Source: Branchiostoma floridae
Lineage: Eukaryota; Chordata; Leptocardii; Amphioxiformes; Branchiostomatidae
Length of the DNA: 64,000 bases
NCBI RefSeq assembly: GCF_000003815.2
Contig: NC_049985.1
Coordinates: 64,001 to 128,000 of the forward strand
Direction of reading: 5' to 3'
The notes beneath the pieces are model-generated. The model was not told where the DNA came from. It was given only the letters and a program-made list of their open reading frames with translations, and did no database searches. Every line of letters starts with the position of its first letter. Position 1 is the stretch's first letter. A program made the translations under genes and the position numbers. Of the stretch, positions 1 through 12,900 are shown in pieces.

Positions 1-1130
1 TGACTGTTCGTGATACCTGATAGCTTTCCTCTGACCACCAAGATAACTCAAACTCAATCCAATGTTGGTAAGTGATTGTGCAATGACGGGATGTGGCGTT
101 GTTTCGCCATAGATAGCTTTTGTCATATTCAATGACTGTTCATAATGGCTGATAGCTTTCCTCTGATCGCCAAAGTCTTTCCAACAGTTCCCAATGTTGG
201 TGAGTGATGCAGCAATGTCGGGATGTGGCGTTGTTTCCCCATAGATAGTTTTGAACATCTTCAATGCCTGTTTGTGATAACTAACGGCTTTTCTCTGATC
301 GGCAAGGTCATTCAAACAGTTTCCGATGTTGTTGAGCGATGCAGCAATATCGGGATGTGGTGTTGTTTCTCCATAAATAGCTTTGAACATCTTCAATGCC
401 TCTTCGTGATAACTAACAGCTTTCCGCCGATCACCAAGGTCATGCCAACAGTTTCCAATGTTGTTAAGTGATAAAGCAATATTGGGATGCGCTTTGTGTT
501 CCCCATAGAAAGATTTCTTCATCTTCAGAGACAGTTCCATACACCTGAGAGCTTTCCTTGTATCACCAAGGTCACCAAAGCATTTTCCGATATTATTTAA
601 AGATGAAGCAAGGTCAGGATGTGCTGTCCTGGCCCCATAGATAGCTTTCTTCATCTTCAGTGACTGTTCGTGAAACCTTATAGCTTTTCTCTGATCACCA
701 AGTTTATTCCAACAGCTTCCAATGCTGTTTAAGGATGAAGCAATGTGGGGATGTGCTGTTGTTTCCCCACAGATAGCTTTCATCATCTCCAAGGACTGTT
801 CATGATAACTAATAGCTTTTTTCTGATCGCCAAGTTTTTGACAGCATGTCCCAATGTTGTTTAAAGATAAAGCAATGTAGGGATGTGCTGTTGTTTCCCC
901 ATGGATAGATTTGCTTATCTTAATTGACTGTTCATGATACGTAATAGCTTTTCTGTGATCGCCAAGGCCACTCCAACATGATCCAATGTTTTCATGTAAT
1001 GAGGCAACGTTTTGAAGTACTTCGCTGTCTTCTTGTATAGTATTTCTAACTCTAAGTGCCTGTTCGTAGTAGCTCATGGCTTTCTCATAATCACCACGCT
1101 TTTGCAAGACAGTTCCAAGTTGAAAAAGTT
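1..1130 (-). repeat. Nine tandem 132-bp TPR modules inside copy 1
   Basis: The alanine codon of the conserved DQRKA-type motif has anchors at 23, 155, 287, 419, 551, 683, 815, 947 and 1079, exactly 132 bp (44 codons) apart each time, without indels. Modules read like HPDIAASLNNIGNCW then GDQRKAISYHEQSLKM then IYGETT, a kinesin-light-chain-like TPR. Modules 2 to 4 are the most alike and the outer ones more diverged, as expected from unequal exchange. The array continues past the left edge. Confidence 0.9.
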
Positions 1131-4100
1131 TCGCAAACATGTTTTTCGCATCACTGTCCACCTCTTCCAGTGCTGATTCCAGGTAATGTATGGAGGCATC
1201 AAAATGCAAAAGCTGTTGTGTAATTCGGCCCCTTGCAAGAGATGAGGTGTCAAAGATGGGTGTTGGAAATATCGATGACGTTTGATTTTCCTTTACTACT
1301 GCAGGCTGCATGCCCTGCATGATCCACATTCGTAATGGAATCGCAGTATAGTAGTACCTAAAAAGCATTTTTGAGTCTGGTATGTAGAACGTGGACTGAA
1401 CGAAAGTCTCATCTACGCCATCCAGTTTATCCAGTTTAACTTCCATCTCAGTGAGAGGAGACATTCTGTCCTTTTGTCCTCCATTGGCGATGTACGCTCT
1501 TAACCGCAGCTCCGCCGAGATGCTGATCAGTACAGTCAGGTGGTGAGCATCTTCCTGACTGATCCGTTGTTTCTTGTGAAATTCTTCTACCATTCTCCAC
1601 ACACTTGGGACTGTAATACCACAGGAGATACCCAAAACTTCAACGGCTACGCTTGGAAAACGATAAATGTCTTTCTTCACATCCAAAATTTTCCCATGGC
1701 CAGATGGCTCAACATTTTCTATTTGCTGAATATCCTTCCACGTTAGCACAGCGGAAAACTCTGACATTGCTTGTGAACGATCGACACTCTTAATTCCTTC
1801 CGTATACTCGTCCACTAACGACTCATCTCCTGTTAAGTAGGTCACCCGTCTGAGGATGTCTGACAGGTGATAGCCTTCCGCCAGGGCGATGTGCCGATGC
1901 TGATACTCGGCTAACTTGGTAGGAGTCTGGACGAGACTTACAGGACCCTTGCTTTTGGTTTTCTCTCTTCCAAAAGGAGTCTTAGAAGCCCATGGCATGA
2001 AGCCGTCGAAGGCGAAGCCGCGAGGTGTGACGGAGTCAAAGAACCAATCTTTCTCTGGGTCTTCTGAGAGGAAGTCGTTGAGTGACGGGATGGCCATGGC
2101 TGGGAGGATGGTTTCACCAAGGTTGATGACTTTTAGATGTAAGTAGTGTGTGAGGTTTAGGAAGTACCTCCGTGTATCATCATCATCCTTCCCTTCCTCA
2201 ATCAGAATGGCGAACTCCAGGTCGGAGTACGGCGTGACCAGTTCTGTGGCCTGTGAGCCCAACCCGATGAAAGCGTACATACACGGAGGAGGACCGAGTT
2301 TGGCAATGCATTCTTCTGTCAGTACTTGGATGAAATCTTGTCTGTCAGCTGTGATCCTCTTGAACAAGTTCTTGATTGCTTCAGCTCGTTTGATCTCTAC
2401 TTCTCTCACGACGGGATCATCTTCATCATACTGATAAGGGTTGTGTTCCTGATGAATTGTGTCTAGCTGAGATTTTACACGGGTACGCACGTTGGCCAGT
2501 TCCTTTATGTGCTTTAACGCGCTGCTATACGGACACGGTTCACAGTCTAGGTTACAGGTGTTCCTAAGAAACTGCCTTTCTGTTTCTTGCAGCCTTGTTA
2601 CCATGTTTTGTTTGTCTCCATCTGTCCGTGCCATGGAGGCGTTATACAGAGCTGCTGCCTGTGTGAATGTCCTACCTTCTCCTGTCCGCTTGCCTCGCTC
2701 GACGTAGACGTCACCCAACCTGCACAGACAGTCGGCTTCTCTCGGCTTGTCGGGTTTATAGCGATCTGTAGGTAAGAATTCGAAATTAGCAGAACGATAA
2801 GTCACTGATTGATGAAAAATTCTATTAACTATGAACATACGTGACTAATGAATCTCTTCAACGAAAAAAAGATGAATATTAGCATGTAGACTTTGTATCA
2901 TAGTTTTGTTTTAGTATAACAAGAAACTGGTTTTGATATTCAATGTATAAAGGCAAATATCTTTATACTGGTGGTGATGACAGGCCATTAGAATTGAATC
3001 TTTAAAATCTTCACGGTAAAACTTCAGCTGAAATTGGACTTTCAATCTTTTGACAGGACTTTTACCAGGAGAGAAAAAAGAAACGTCATGTGGTGTAAAA
3101 TATAATCAGGCTAGATAAGCATGACAGACCATGAACAAGCTTCAGGGCGGCTGCCAGGTTCTGCTCTGCTGCGTCCAGGTCTCCATTTCCCAAGTCACGG
3201 TCTGACGTCTGGATGTATCTTTGGTAGGATCTGAAAGCGACAAAGCAGACCATTTTCCCATTGTTTAACGATGGCAACAAAATAACTATTTTCCCATTGT
3301 TTAAAGATGGCAACAAAATGAAATACACTATATATAATACACTGTCATTCAAAATACACGCCGTAACACGGTTTAAAGCAACAATTGACACTAACTCCGC
3401 TGGCCGTTTTAGCATCTTGCAGTTCCGTGGCACTGAAGAGGAAGAAGAGAACACCGGCGCCCATTACATTATTTCAGAAATACAAAAAAGGGCTAAGATA
3501 AGACCAAAAAAAAAAGGACCAGTCCTAGCGATACTTACCTGTGCAGATGGCGCATGCCATCATCGATGATGTCGCTTGAAGGCGCGTCTTGCTGTCGCTG
3601 CGTACGTGCTGACCTCTACAAGAGGTCATGAATGATTGTCAGGTGAGCTATCACAATATTTAACATACCATTAAAGAATGTTCCAAGGTAAAGGGCCGTG
3701 CATGATCCATGGAATGTTTACTTAAAGTACATGTTCCAATGACTAACGTCAATTTGTAGCTGGTTTGTAGATTTGAGCATTATTTATTACATTGACGTAA
3801 CAGGGCATATTATTCGACACCATCTTCCACCCACAGACCTGAACTATGTAGACAACCCTTGGGCTATTCTGTCCTCAAAATACACAAATAACTCGAGTCA
3901 TTTTGCAGCAGTAAAGAACGATGTGTATCCGTCAACCTACTCATCGTTGGCCTTAACTCTACTCCTGTGATTCTCCTATCCTATCATAAATCAGATTACT
4001 GCTTAGGTCACTCACCTTGTTTTTAATTGTGATCATTTCCTGCCTGACTTTTGCGGTGTGCAGTAAGCGGTGAACAATGACAACTGCTCCCTGAACGTTG

Positions 4101-4717
4101 TGACACCACGCCAGTGCCTTGTTGTACAGAGCGGAAGCTCTGGTCAAGTCTCTAGTGTCAAGAGTTTCTGTTCCTCTTTTCAGGTACACGTCACCTAAGC
4201 TTTTCATAGCTTCTGTTTCTAACATGCTGTTGTCGTTTACTATACCTTCTACCAACAACTGTGCGTATCCAACCAGCACAGAGTCTGTGTTACCACCGGC
4301 AGCCCATTTCTTGTCCATGTCTTGAAACTTCCCTGCCACTTGTGCAGGTGTAGTCGTTTCCTTGTCTTCGGTTGGCTGTTCCTTACCTTGTGACCTCTTT
4401 GACGACACCCCTTGTAAAAGCCTCTCCGTGTATTCGTATCGGTGTTCTATACCTTCTCCCTGATCTCGATGGTCACACCGGACCACAGCAGCCACGTAAA
4501 GCGCCAAGGCCATGCTGAACTTCCCTGCGTCCTTCCAAAGTCTTCCCTTCTCCAAGTTCACGTCGCCCAGACTTTTGAGCAGCTCCACTTCCGCCAGCCT
4601 GTCCATGTCAGCCATGGCGTCCACCAGGGCACGGAGGTAGCCTGTCTCCGCACGGGCTAGTCCGTACCTCCTGCCCTTCGCGTCCGCCTCACAGAGTTTC
4701 TCACAGACCCGCAACAT
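1..4717 (-). CDS. NTase-TPR protein, copy 1 (3' end beyond window)
   Basis: Exons read on the minus strand: 4717-4016, 3615-3539, 3230-3130, 2765-1 (open at the window edge). Lengths 702, 77, 101 and at least 2765 keep one frame for at least 1215 codons, and all junctions are GT-AG. The start is ATG at 4717 (MLRVCEKL). Residues 1-234 are helical with TPR-like pieces (SLGDVNLEKGRL, SLGDVYLKRG). The core carries GLGSQATELVTPYSDLEFAI, which fits the polymerase-beta-type NTase pattern (GS, then D-x-E) and resembles the GlnD/DUF294 branch. The C-terminal part is a linker followed by nine 44-residue TPRs. TPRs bind protein partners; the NTase substrate is unknown. The protein is probably cytosolic, as no signal peptide or membrane span is seen. 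The closest relative in the window is the paralogue at 19921-24165. Function is not assigned; the domain calls come from motifs only. Confidence 0.85.
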
Positions 4718-6971
4718 GGCGAACGATTAAGAGAATGTCTCTTTTAAAACGCTTTTCAACGGGTACTGGTCTCCACGTTGGCGTTATGCCTTATGCCCCT
4801 TGCTTGAACAAGTTCCGGTTTCGGTGAATGTACGCGTCAGCATTACGTCATCTGTCAGTTCAAAGTTCAAGATTTGAATACAGGTTTCGCAATCATAAAA
4901 ACTTGTCACGTAGCTTGTTGCTAATGTAGACATTTACTATTTTAACAAAGCAATACTTCAAGCCAGTACATTATTTTTTTTCTTTGGCCTTACCCTGGGA
5001 CAAATTATGAACTAATAAAGATATAAATTACAACACAGAAAAAAGGAAAAAAAATAAATAATTGTCAATAATTTTTTTTAATGCCATGGCACTTGCTATC
5101 AAGTGGAATAGTGCAGAACATATGCAGATATGTTTTTAATGATGAACACAATGTTCAGTTGTCTAGGTTTCGTTAGTATATTAATACTGATTATTTTCAA
5201 TGGGAAATTCTGGGCTACAACCAACAGGAAATGTGAGCATGAAAGACCATCTGTATTGGTATAGTTATCAGCTAAAGGGCTGCCACATTTGTGCGCACAT
5301 CAACTCCGTATGAGTTATGTATTGGTAATTTTGCGGCCAAAGTCGTTTTTCGGCTGCACAATGGTGGGTGAAACAAAAACAAGTTCTGCCCCACAAATTT
5401 TACCTGGGACAAAAAAACAATGTCGTTACGACTTGATATATATACACAGAGAAGTGTTACAGCTCCCTATAGCTAAGTTCTAACACAAACATTTTGCACA
5501 ACAAATTTTGGACTGTCTACTGCAGTCTTCCTAAGTATACAAGTTACCAAACAACTGCATCATGTGACCTTACAAACAACAATTTGTGACATTCAACTTA
5601 CTTTCCCAAGTATATCAACTCTTCACAGTATATCTTTAACACTGATACAATACAGCAGCAAAGTTTAGACCTGCTACAACAATTTGCAGAGCTTAATATA
5701 TACATAACTACTAGTATGTGAAAATTCTGTGGCAATAGTATGACATATTGTACCAAACCATACATGACTTAAAGACAACAATTTAGTGGCAAGAGTCTTG
5801 AAAATACTTTTTTTATGCTTTTCTTCCTGTTCTGCCTTTTTCTTCCAGGGCCACACTCACATTCAATTTATAGCATCTAAACAATACAAATCTGTGAGGT
5901 TTTAAATCCTGTTTAGTAAATACACAATTTGCTGGCAAATAAAGATTCTTAAAAATTCTCTTGAGAAGAAAATGCCTATAACCTGACAACATAAATCAAA
6001 TTTCATCTGAGTGATTTTTCTTTGCAAACATACAAAATCATAATTCCCCTGTCGCAAAACAGAGTTATTACACCAAATCCCATATACAAAATTTTTGTTA
6101 CATGGCACATAAATACATACAAAAACTTAATATATAGATTAAATTTCTTTCTTACATCTTTCTTCAACAACCTTTACATTACTTAGTCAGACTCTCTACT
6201 TTTTCAAATCTAATGATATCAATTTTGTTACTCAAGGAAGGGGAAATACAATAAATTTGCTATTAATCTAAGTGTTATCATATCGATAAATGTACTCATA
6301 TACCTTACTATTCTGCCTATGTGATAATCTAGACATTTACATGCAAACTATGGTAATCTGGACAGCATCCTCACACTGTCTACCATGATTTCAGAGAAAC
6401 ACTGTTGCAAATATAAACATCATTACGTATATGCTACTCTGCATACTTTTATGAGGCTACGTTTTAGTGAGCTATGAGACAAAGCCCAAATAATGTACCA
6501 CGGCTTTCACTAAGACTATGCAAATTTTATACTGAGGTTTCTCCTACCTCTATAATGTAACTATAAACAAGACTATGATTAATGTTAGGTCTAATGTAAT
6601 GTTCCTCTCTATCCGATTTCTGCTATATCAAATGTAAATTCATTCAAGTACGCGGCACAAAAACTGTGTAGTGCGGTGAAAATCACAAGTTCGCGGTTGA
6701 ACCAAAATTACTAAAATGGCGAGAATGCAAGTGCCTGTTTGCAACTGTTGCTGCAATGTGACTGCAAAATACTGCAATACTGGAAAATACAAAAAAAAAT
6801 ATTGACAGTATTTTCCATTGAAGACAATTAGATTGAGGAATGCAAACCCCAACCCTACCCATCGACTTGGTCTTACTCAACTTGTACTTAACGTACAAAA
6901 CTGTTTGGTAGTTAGACAGTTGTACAGACCAACCAATGAACCAACAGACAAACCAACGAACCAACAGTAAG
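4718..6971. other. AT-rich spacer between klhl8 stop and NTase-TPR copy 1
   Basis: No coding signal was found; the short ORFs here lack family resemblance or splice context. The stretch is AT-rich and non-repetitive and probably holds the klhl8 3' UTR (next to 6972) and the promoter of NTase-TPR copy 1 (next to 4717). I could not place a polyadenylation site or TATA box with confidence. Confidence 0.4.
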
Positions 6972-9900
6972 CTATACGCAGCTGACCACACTGATCTGCC
7001 CGATGTCCTTGAGCCGAGTCACGGTGCAGTCACACGTGGCCACGCCCGCGCCGGCCCTGCAGATCCCAATACTGCTCACCTCCGCCCATCTACCACAAAA
7101 CGGAAAGGCATGCTTTTAGTAATCTTCAAGCAGATCCTACGGTAGCATAATATAGTATCAAGCTGATGTGTTACGCTAAAGGAAGGTTATACCGGCCATA
7201 TAGATACAGATACAGAAGCTGGTGTGTTACGCCGAAGGGCGGTTATACCGGCTATATAGATACAGAGGCTGGTGTGTTACGCCAAAGGGCGGTTATACCG
7301 GCTATATAGATACAGATACAGAAGCTGGTGTGTTAAGCCAAAGGGCGGTTATACCGGCCATATAGACACAGATACAGAAGCTGGTGTGTTAAGCCGAAGG
7401 GCGGGTATACCGGCTATATAGATACAGATACAGAAGCTGGTGTGTTACGCCGAAGGGCGGTTATACCGGCTATATAGATATCAAAAGCTGGCAAAGGAGT
7501 GTAGCTGGCCCAGGAGTGTGTATTATTGATAACAGACAGACTTCTAGGCTGACTACACTCCTTTGCCAGCTTTGGATACTATCTTATGCTACTGTAGGAT
7601 CTGCTTGGCGATTATGATTATACAAGGGTGGCATTAAAAAACAACTGCCTTGGTGAGTCCATTACATTTATTACACCGAAATAGAAAGAGCCTTAAATGG
7701 ATCATTCTCACATCTTCAGGAAATACATGTAGAAGGAAGGTACGACAGCCAGTTTTTGGTGACAATGATTTGCAGAAGAAAGAAGTCCAACCGTCAAATC
7801 GTAGAAATACTATTATGTAATCAAAAATATAAAAAGCAAATATTTGATGGAGATGCAGCCACACACTCATCGGTCAAACAAGAACTTATTGACTCACTTG
7901 TCCAGGATCGGATCGTAGGCTTCCACGGAGTTCAGGTACGACCCCCCGTCATGGCCGCCCACCGCGTACACTTTCCCTCCGAGCGCGGAGACGCCCACCC
8001 CGCCCCGGCAACACGACATGCTGCCCACCATCTCCCACTCATTCTTCGTGGGGTCGAATCTCTCCACGGAGTCCAGCGGGGCGTTGTCATCAAAACCACC
8101 TGTGAACAAGCAGGGAAAGGAAATCAAGACATGGCATTCTGTACACACATTTGTCACTTTCCAATTTGGCTGTCCAAGACGTGTAGGCACTGTTGTGGGT
8201 AGAGCATTGGGCTGAAAACCAAAATATTCTGTGTCCGATCCTTGTCATGCCTCCGATGTTGTACCCTTGGGAAAGGAACTTTACACGACAGTGGGAGAGA
8301 TGCCTAAAAGTATCTACTAGAGAGAGACTCTTGTCTTGACTCAGAGACCCCCACCCCGCCCCGGCAGCATGACATGCTGCCCACCATCTCCCACTCGTTC
8401 TTCGTGGGGTCGAACCTCTCGACTGAGTCCAGAGGGGCGTTGTCATCAAAACCACCTGGAAAAGTGAAGAAAGATATCATGATGGTATCTTTTGGTAGAA
8501 CCCACTTTTCACATTCAAGTTGAAATATAATAAAGACTGTTTTTACCTCTCTTTTCCATCCAATCCAAAGTCAGCACAGTGTTCTCCACCGCCCAATTTA
8601 TAAGTTTTATACTGCACTATATCCATGCAGTTGAACTAGATTACATGATTGTAGGGCTATTTGTGCACAATCATGGACATCAGTTACAGATATCCAACAT
8701 TGTTCCAAATTTTTTAAACACTTCATGGATATAGAGCAGATACAACAATACAGTCCAAGACACCTAATTATGTTTTGGTATATGTAGATTATGTAACTGT
8801 CGAACATTGAAAATTCATACAAAAATGTATATTAGGGATTACATGTAATTCTTCATGCATAACTTCTCCCTAAAAAATGTCAATACAACTCCTTACCGAC
8901 AGCGTACAGAAACCCGTTTAGCACGGCCAGACCAGCGCCCGCCCGCCGTTTGATCATGGAGCAGATCTCCACCCACTTGTTCAGGTGGGGATCGTACCGC
9001 TCACAGCTGTTTAGTGATGCAACTCCGTCATTACCCCCTATTGCATACAGGTATCCCTGCAGAAGGAAGGACAGAAAATACTACAAGAGTCAGCAAGGAG
9101 GTTATATAATCTCCTTGGAGTCAGATACCATGTGCATATGAAAGACAATGCAGGTAAAATTGCTCTAGCTCCAACTCTAATCCTAACACTTATCCCAAAC
9201 TATCTTATAAGTCTAACACAAAGCCTGTCCATTCCTCCATAAGTGGATGAGAACACAGAGCCTACTGCATACAAGTATCCCTGTCTGCAACTTACAAGTA
9301 TGCCTGCAGAAATTTTTTTTTCTAAGAAGCACCGCAAAATTCAATCCCTACACTAACCCTCTTCGTAATACAACTTTTTTAAGTCTAGCGCTATAGCTCT
9401 AACTATAACTCAACTGTTGACATTACCAAAATCCTGGCCATCAGGGCATAACCATGAAGTCACACTGTAAAGCACTTATTTTCAGGAAACAGGAGCATGC
9501 TTCTCAAACTTAAAAGACAATGCATTTAATTCATGGCCTGCTTTCATTTATTGTTTAACAGTTGAATGACAAGTTGATAAGTTAATCAAATAAGCAAACT
9601 CAGTCTCACTAACCTGAAGTGGTGCCACCCCCACTCCACCGCGGGGAGTGTTCATCGGTGCGACAAAGTTCCACGTGTCGGACTCGATGTCATACCGCTC
9701 GACCGTGTGGAAACAGGCGCTGTCGTCCAGACCCCCCACCGCGTAGATCGGACCCCCCAGGCTGGCCACCGCTATGCCTCTCCTGCAACAGAAATTTCCC
9801 CAATGGCTGTCAAACATGTAACCTCCAAGTATCTGCTTTTGTTAGAAATATCTTAACTTCAAAAACAGTGTGCTTGAGAGATCTTGTGGGGCATTCTCTG

Positions 9901-12900
9901 TTCTGTACAAGTCCAACAAAGGAAATCTTGTAAATGAATACACTAACCAGGGTCGGACAAGTTTTCAAAATTTCACTTGTCCTATCGGGCAAGTACACAA
10001 ACAATCCACTTGCCCGAACCAACTTTTCACTTGCCTGGAATTCAAATGACATTTTTTCTGTGTATTTTGACTTCAAACAATAGAATTCTTTTATCATTGA
10101 CTCTATTTTTCTGTGTTTACCAATGCTTGACACCATGACTGTGAAAAGTTACAGTGTATCAAAATCACACCCATTGTGACCCATGGAAAAATCGTACTTG
10201 GCCGATCAGGCAAGTGGTGTAGGTCATTCACTTGCCCGAACAGCATTTTCACTTGCCCGGGACAATAGGGCTAGTGGACTTGTTTAACCCTGCTAACAAG
10301 GTGTGTGGCCTTGACAGCGTGAACCCACTGGATAGAGCTACATGGAAGCGTGGTGTGAAGACTAGCCGACTGCTGCCCACCTGTGTCAGGCACCTACACA
10401 TTTTTATAATCAAACACTGGATACTACTACTACTCCTAACTGAATGTTGGTGACATGAACAAAATCAAAAGGTTAACAATACTCCAGTGTGGACATTGAA
10501 ATAGGCTGTAATTTTTTTACTGTTGGTGGTTGTGTACCTTTTGGTTGCCATGGGTGACAGAATAGTCCACTTGTTGATGTGGGGGTCATACATCTCCACA
10601 GTGTTGAGGTGGTCGCTTCCATCATGGCCGCCCATGGCATACAGCTTACCTACAGTGGACAGGAATCAAGCTTAGTAAACTAGAAGAATAACACAATTCT
10701 GTTGTCACTTGACTAATTACATTTACTGTAGGTGCTATCGGGGCAAAGTTCCATGTTGACTGCAGCAATTGAAACAGGTTGAATATTTGCTTCTTTTCTT
10801 GTTTTCCAAAAATGATTTCATAAGGTTGGTAGAACATAGGATATTATTTTTGGAGTTTTCCTATTGTACTGGTTGTGTGAAAGAAAACTCCAATATCCTT
10901 TTCTTTTTGCTTCTGATGACAGAGAAAAAAAAGTGCTACACAACACATGTGAATAGTTTCATCTGGTTGGTAGATCAGTGTTGTAAAATAGAGCACTTTC
11001 CTTACAAAGGATGAAGTATTTTTCCTCACTTATTTACTATTGTTACCTCCCTCAGACAATGATGAACAACTACTTGCCACTTCCTTGTACTTAGTGAGTT
11101 ACCAAAACATCAGGAAGATAAATATATTATAGGCAATGAGATGAAAGAAGTCTATTTTCCCAATGTCACAGTGGTTTTAATTACTCTTATGCCAAACTCA
11201 CTCAGGGTAGACGTGACCCCAACGTGTCTTCTTCTTGTGCTCATCTCTGGAATCTGGAACCACCGGTCGTTACGAAGGTCGTACGCCTCGATGCTCTTGA
11301 AGGGGTCGCCGGACGCCCCCCTCCCCCCTACACTGAACAGAACACCTTAGGGAGGAAAAAGAGGCTGTGTGAAGCAATCAAGTCTCTTGAAACTGACATG
11401 GAGATGGAGTATACAACAGTTCTCATTTTTCCCCTCTACCAGTTTGTAGAACTAATTGCCTATCAAGTAGTGACCTTTAGCTATTAAGGTCATTTTTATC
11501 ATTATTAGCATCCTACTCTGTTTTCCTTCCTTTCTGTTATTGGCCAAAGTTGTTCAAGCACAGACAATACTACAGCAAGAGTCTAGAATAAAAACTGTTG
11601 CAGTAAAGTTTACTTCAAACATAAAAAATGTGGTTAAGGTGAAAGAGGTATGACAAATGATATAAGCCCCCTTCAACTTAAGAAAGATCTTACTTTGCGT
11701 AAAGAGAGATTAATATTCATGATGTAAAGAAATATTCATAAAGGTATTCAACTCACCTGCACAGCTCTTCCTGGGCTGTGTGCGTATGGAGTACTTGAGT
11801 CCAGGAACCTTGCTGGCCTGAGACAGGTGGTAGTTCTTAGCCTCGTTAGGTTTACGTTTTAATTAACCACTAATTAGTGAACTTAACTGTTTAATTAGCT
11901 TTAAATTAATCTGACTCACCTGCACAACTCTTCCTGGGCTGTGTGCGTATGGAGTACTTGAGTCCTGGAACCTTGCTGGCTTGGGACAGGTGGTAGTTCT
12001 TAGCCTCGTTAACTTTACTGTTTAATTAGCCACTAATTACCCTAACCCACCTGCACAGCTCTTCCTGGGCTGAGTGCGTATGGAGTACTTGAGTCCCGGA
12101 ACCTTGCTGGCCTTGGATAGATGATAATTCTTAGCCTCGTCACCTTTACTTCTTAATTAGCCACTAATTACTGAACTTTACTTTTTAATTAGCCTCTAAT
12201 TATCCAAACTCACCTGCACAGCTCTTCCTGGGCTGAGTGCGTATGGAGTACTTGGGCCCTGGCACCTTGCTGGCCTGGGACAGGTGGTAGTTTTCATCCT
12301 CGTTAACTTTACTAATTAGCCTTTAATTACTCTAACCCACCTGCACAGCTCTTCCTTGGCTGAGTGCGTATGGAGTACTTGAGCCCAGGAACCTTGCTGG
12401 CCTTGGATAGATGATAGTTTTTAGCCTCGTCGATCAAGTCTCTACAGGAGTGGTCCTGCCTCAGCATCTCCTCTCTCTCTACAGCACTCATCAGGTACGA
12501 GGGCTGCAGCATCGGGAAACGCACGTGTCTGGGAATAAATTTACACAATTAGAGATTATCTAGTGATACATACAGAAACTGTAGTACAGAAACAGAGAAG
12601 ACATCTCCTTTCTCTCTACAGCACTCATCAGGTACGAGGGCTGCAGCATCGGGAAACGCACGTGTCTGGGAAATAAACAAAATAACAATTATGTCAAAAC
12701 TGCCATAAATCCATCTGTCCTTGTTGCTCAGTAGAAACATGTACCTTAATGTTTTTAAGATATAAGTATTGCTTTAAGAAGTAGGAGTTATCTTAAGTTT
12801 GATTCAACCAAGAAAAGGTGTTTATAACTGGGTAATTAAGTGCATTGACAGTCAAAACTGCCTAAGAATGCCACTCAGGGGACAGATAAAATCTGGTCTA

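Noticed and set aside
1916-2775. Plus-strand and off-frame ORFs over the NTase region
   Set aside because: Shadows of the minus-strand exon; the same shadow frames appear in the paralogue at 20799-21034 because the DNA is nearly identical.
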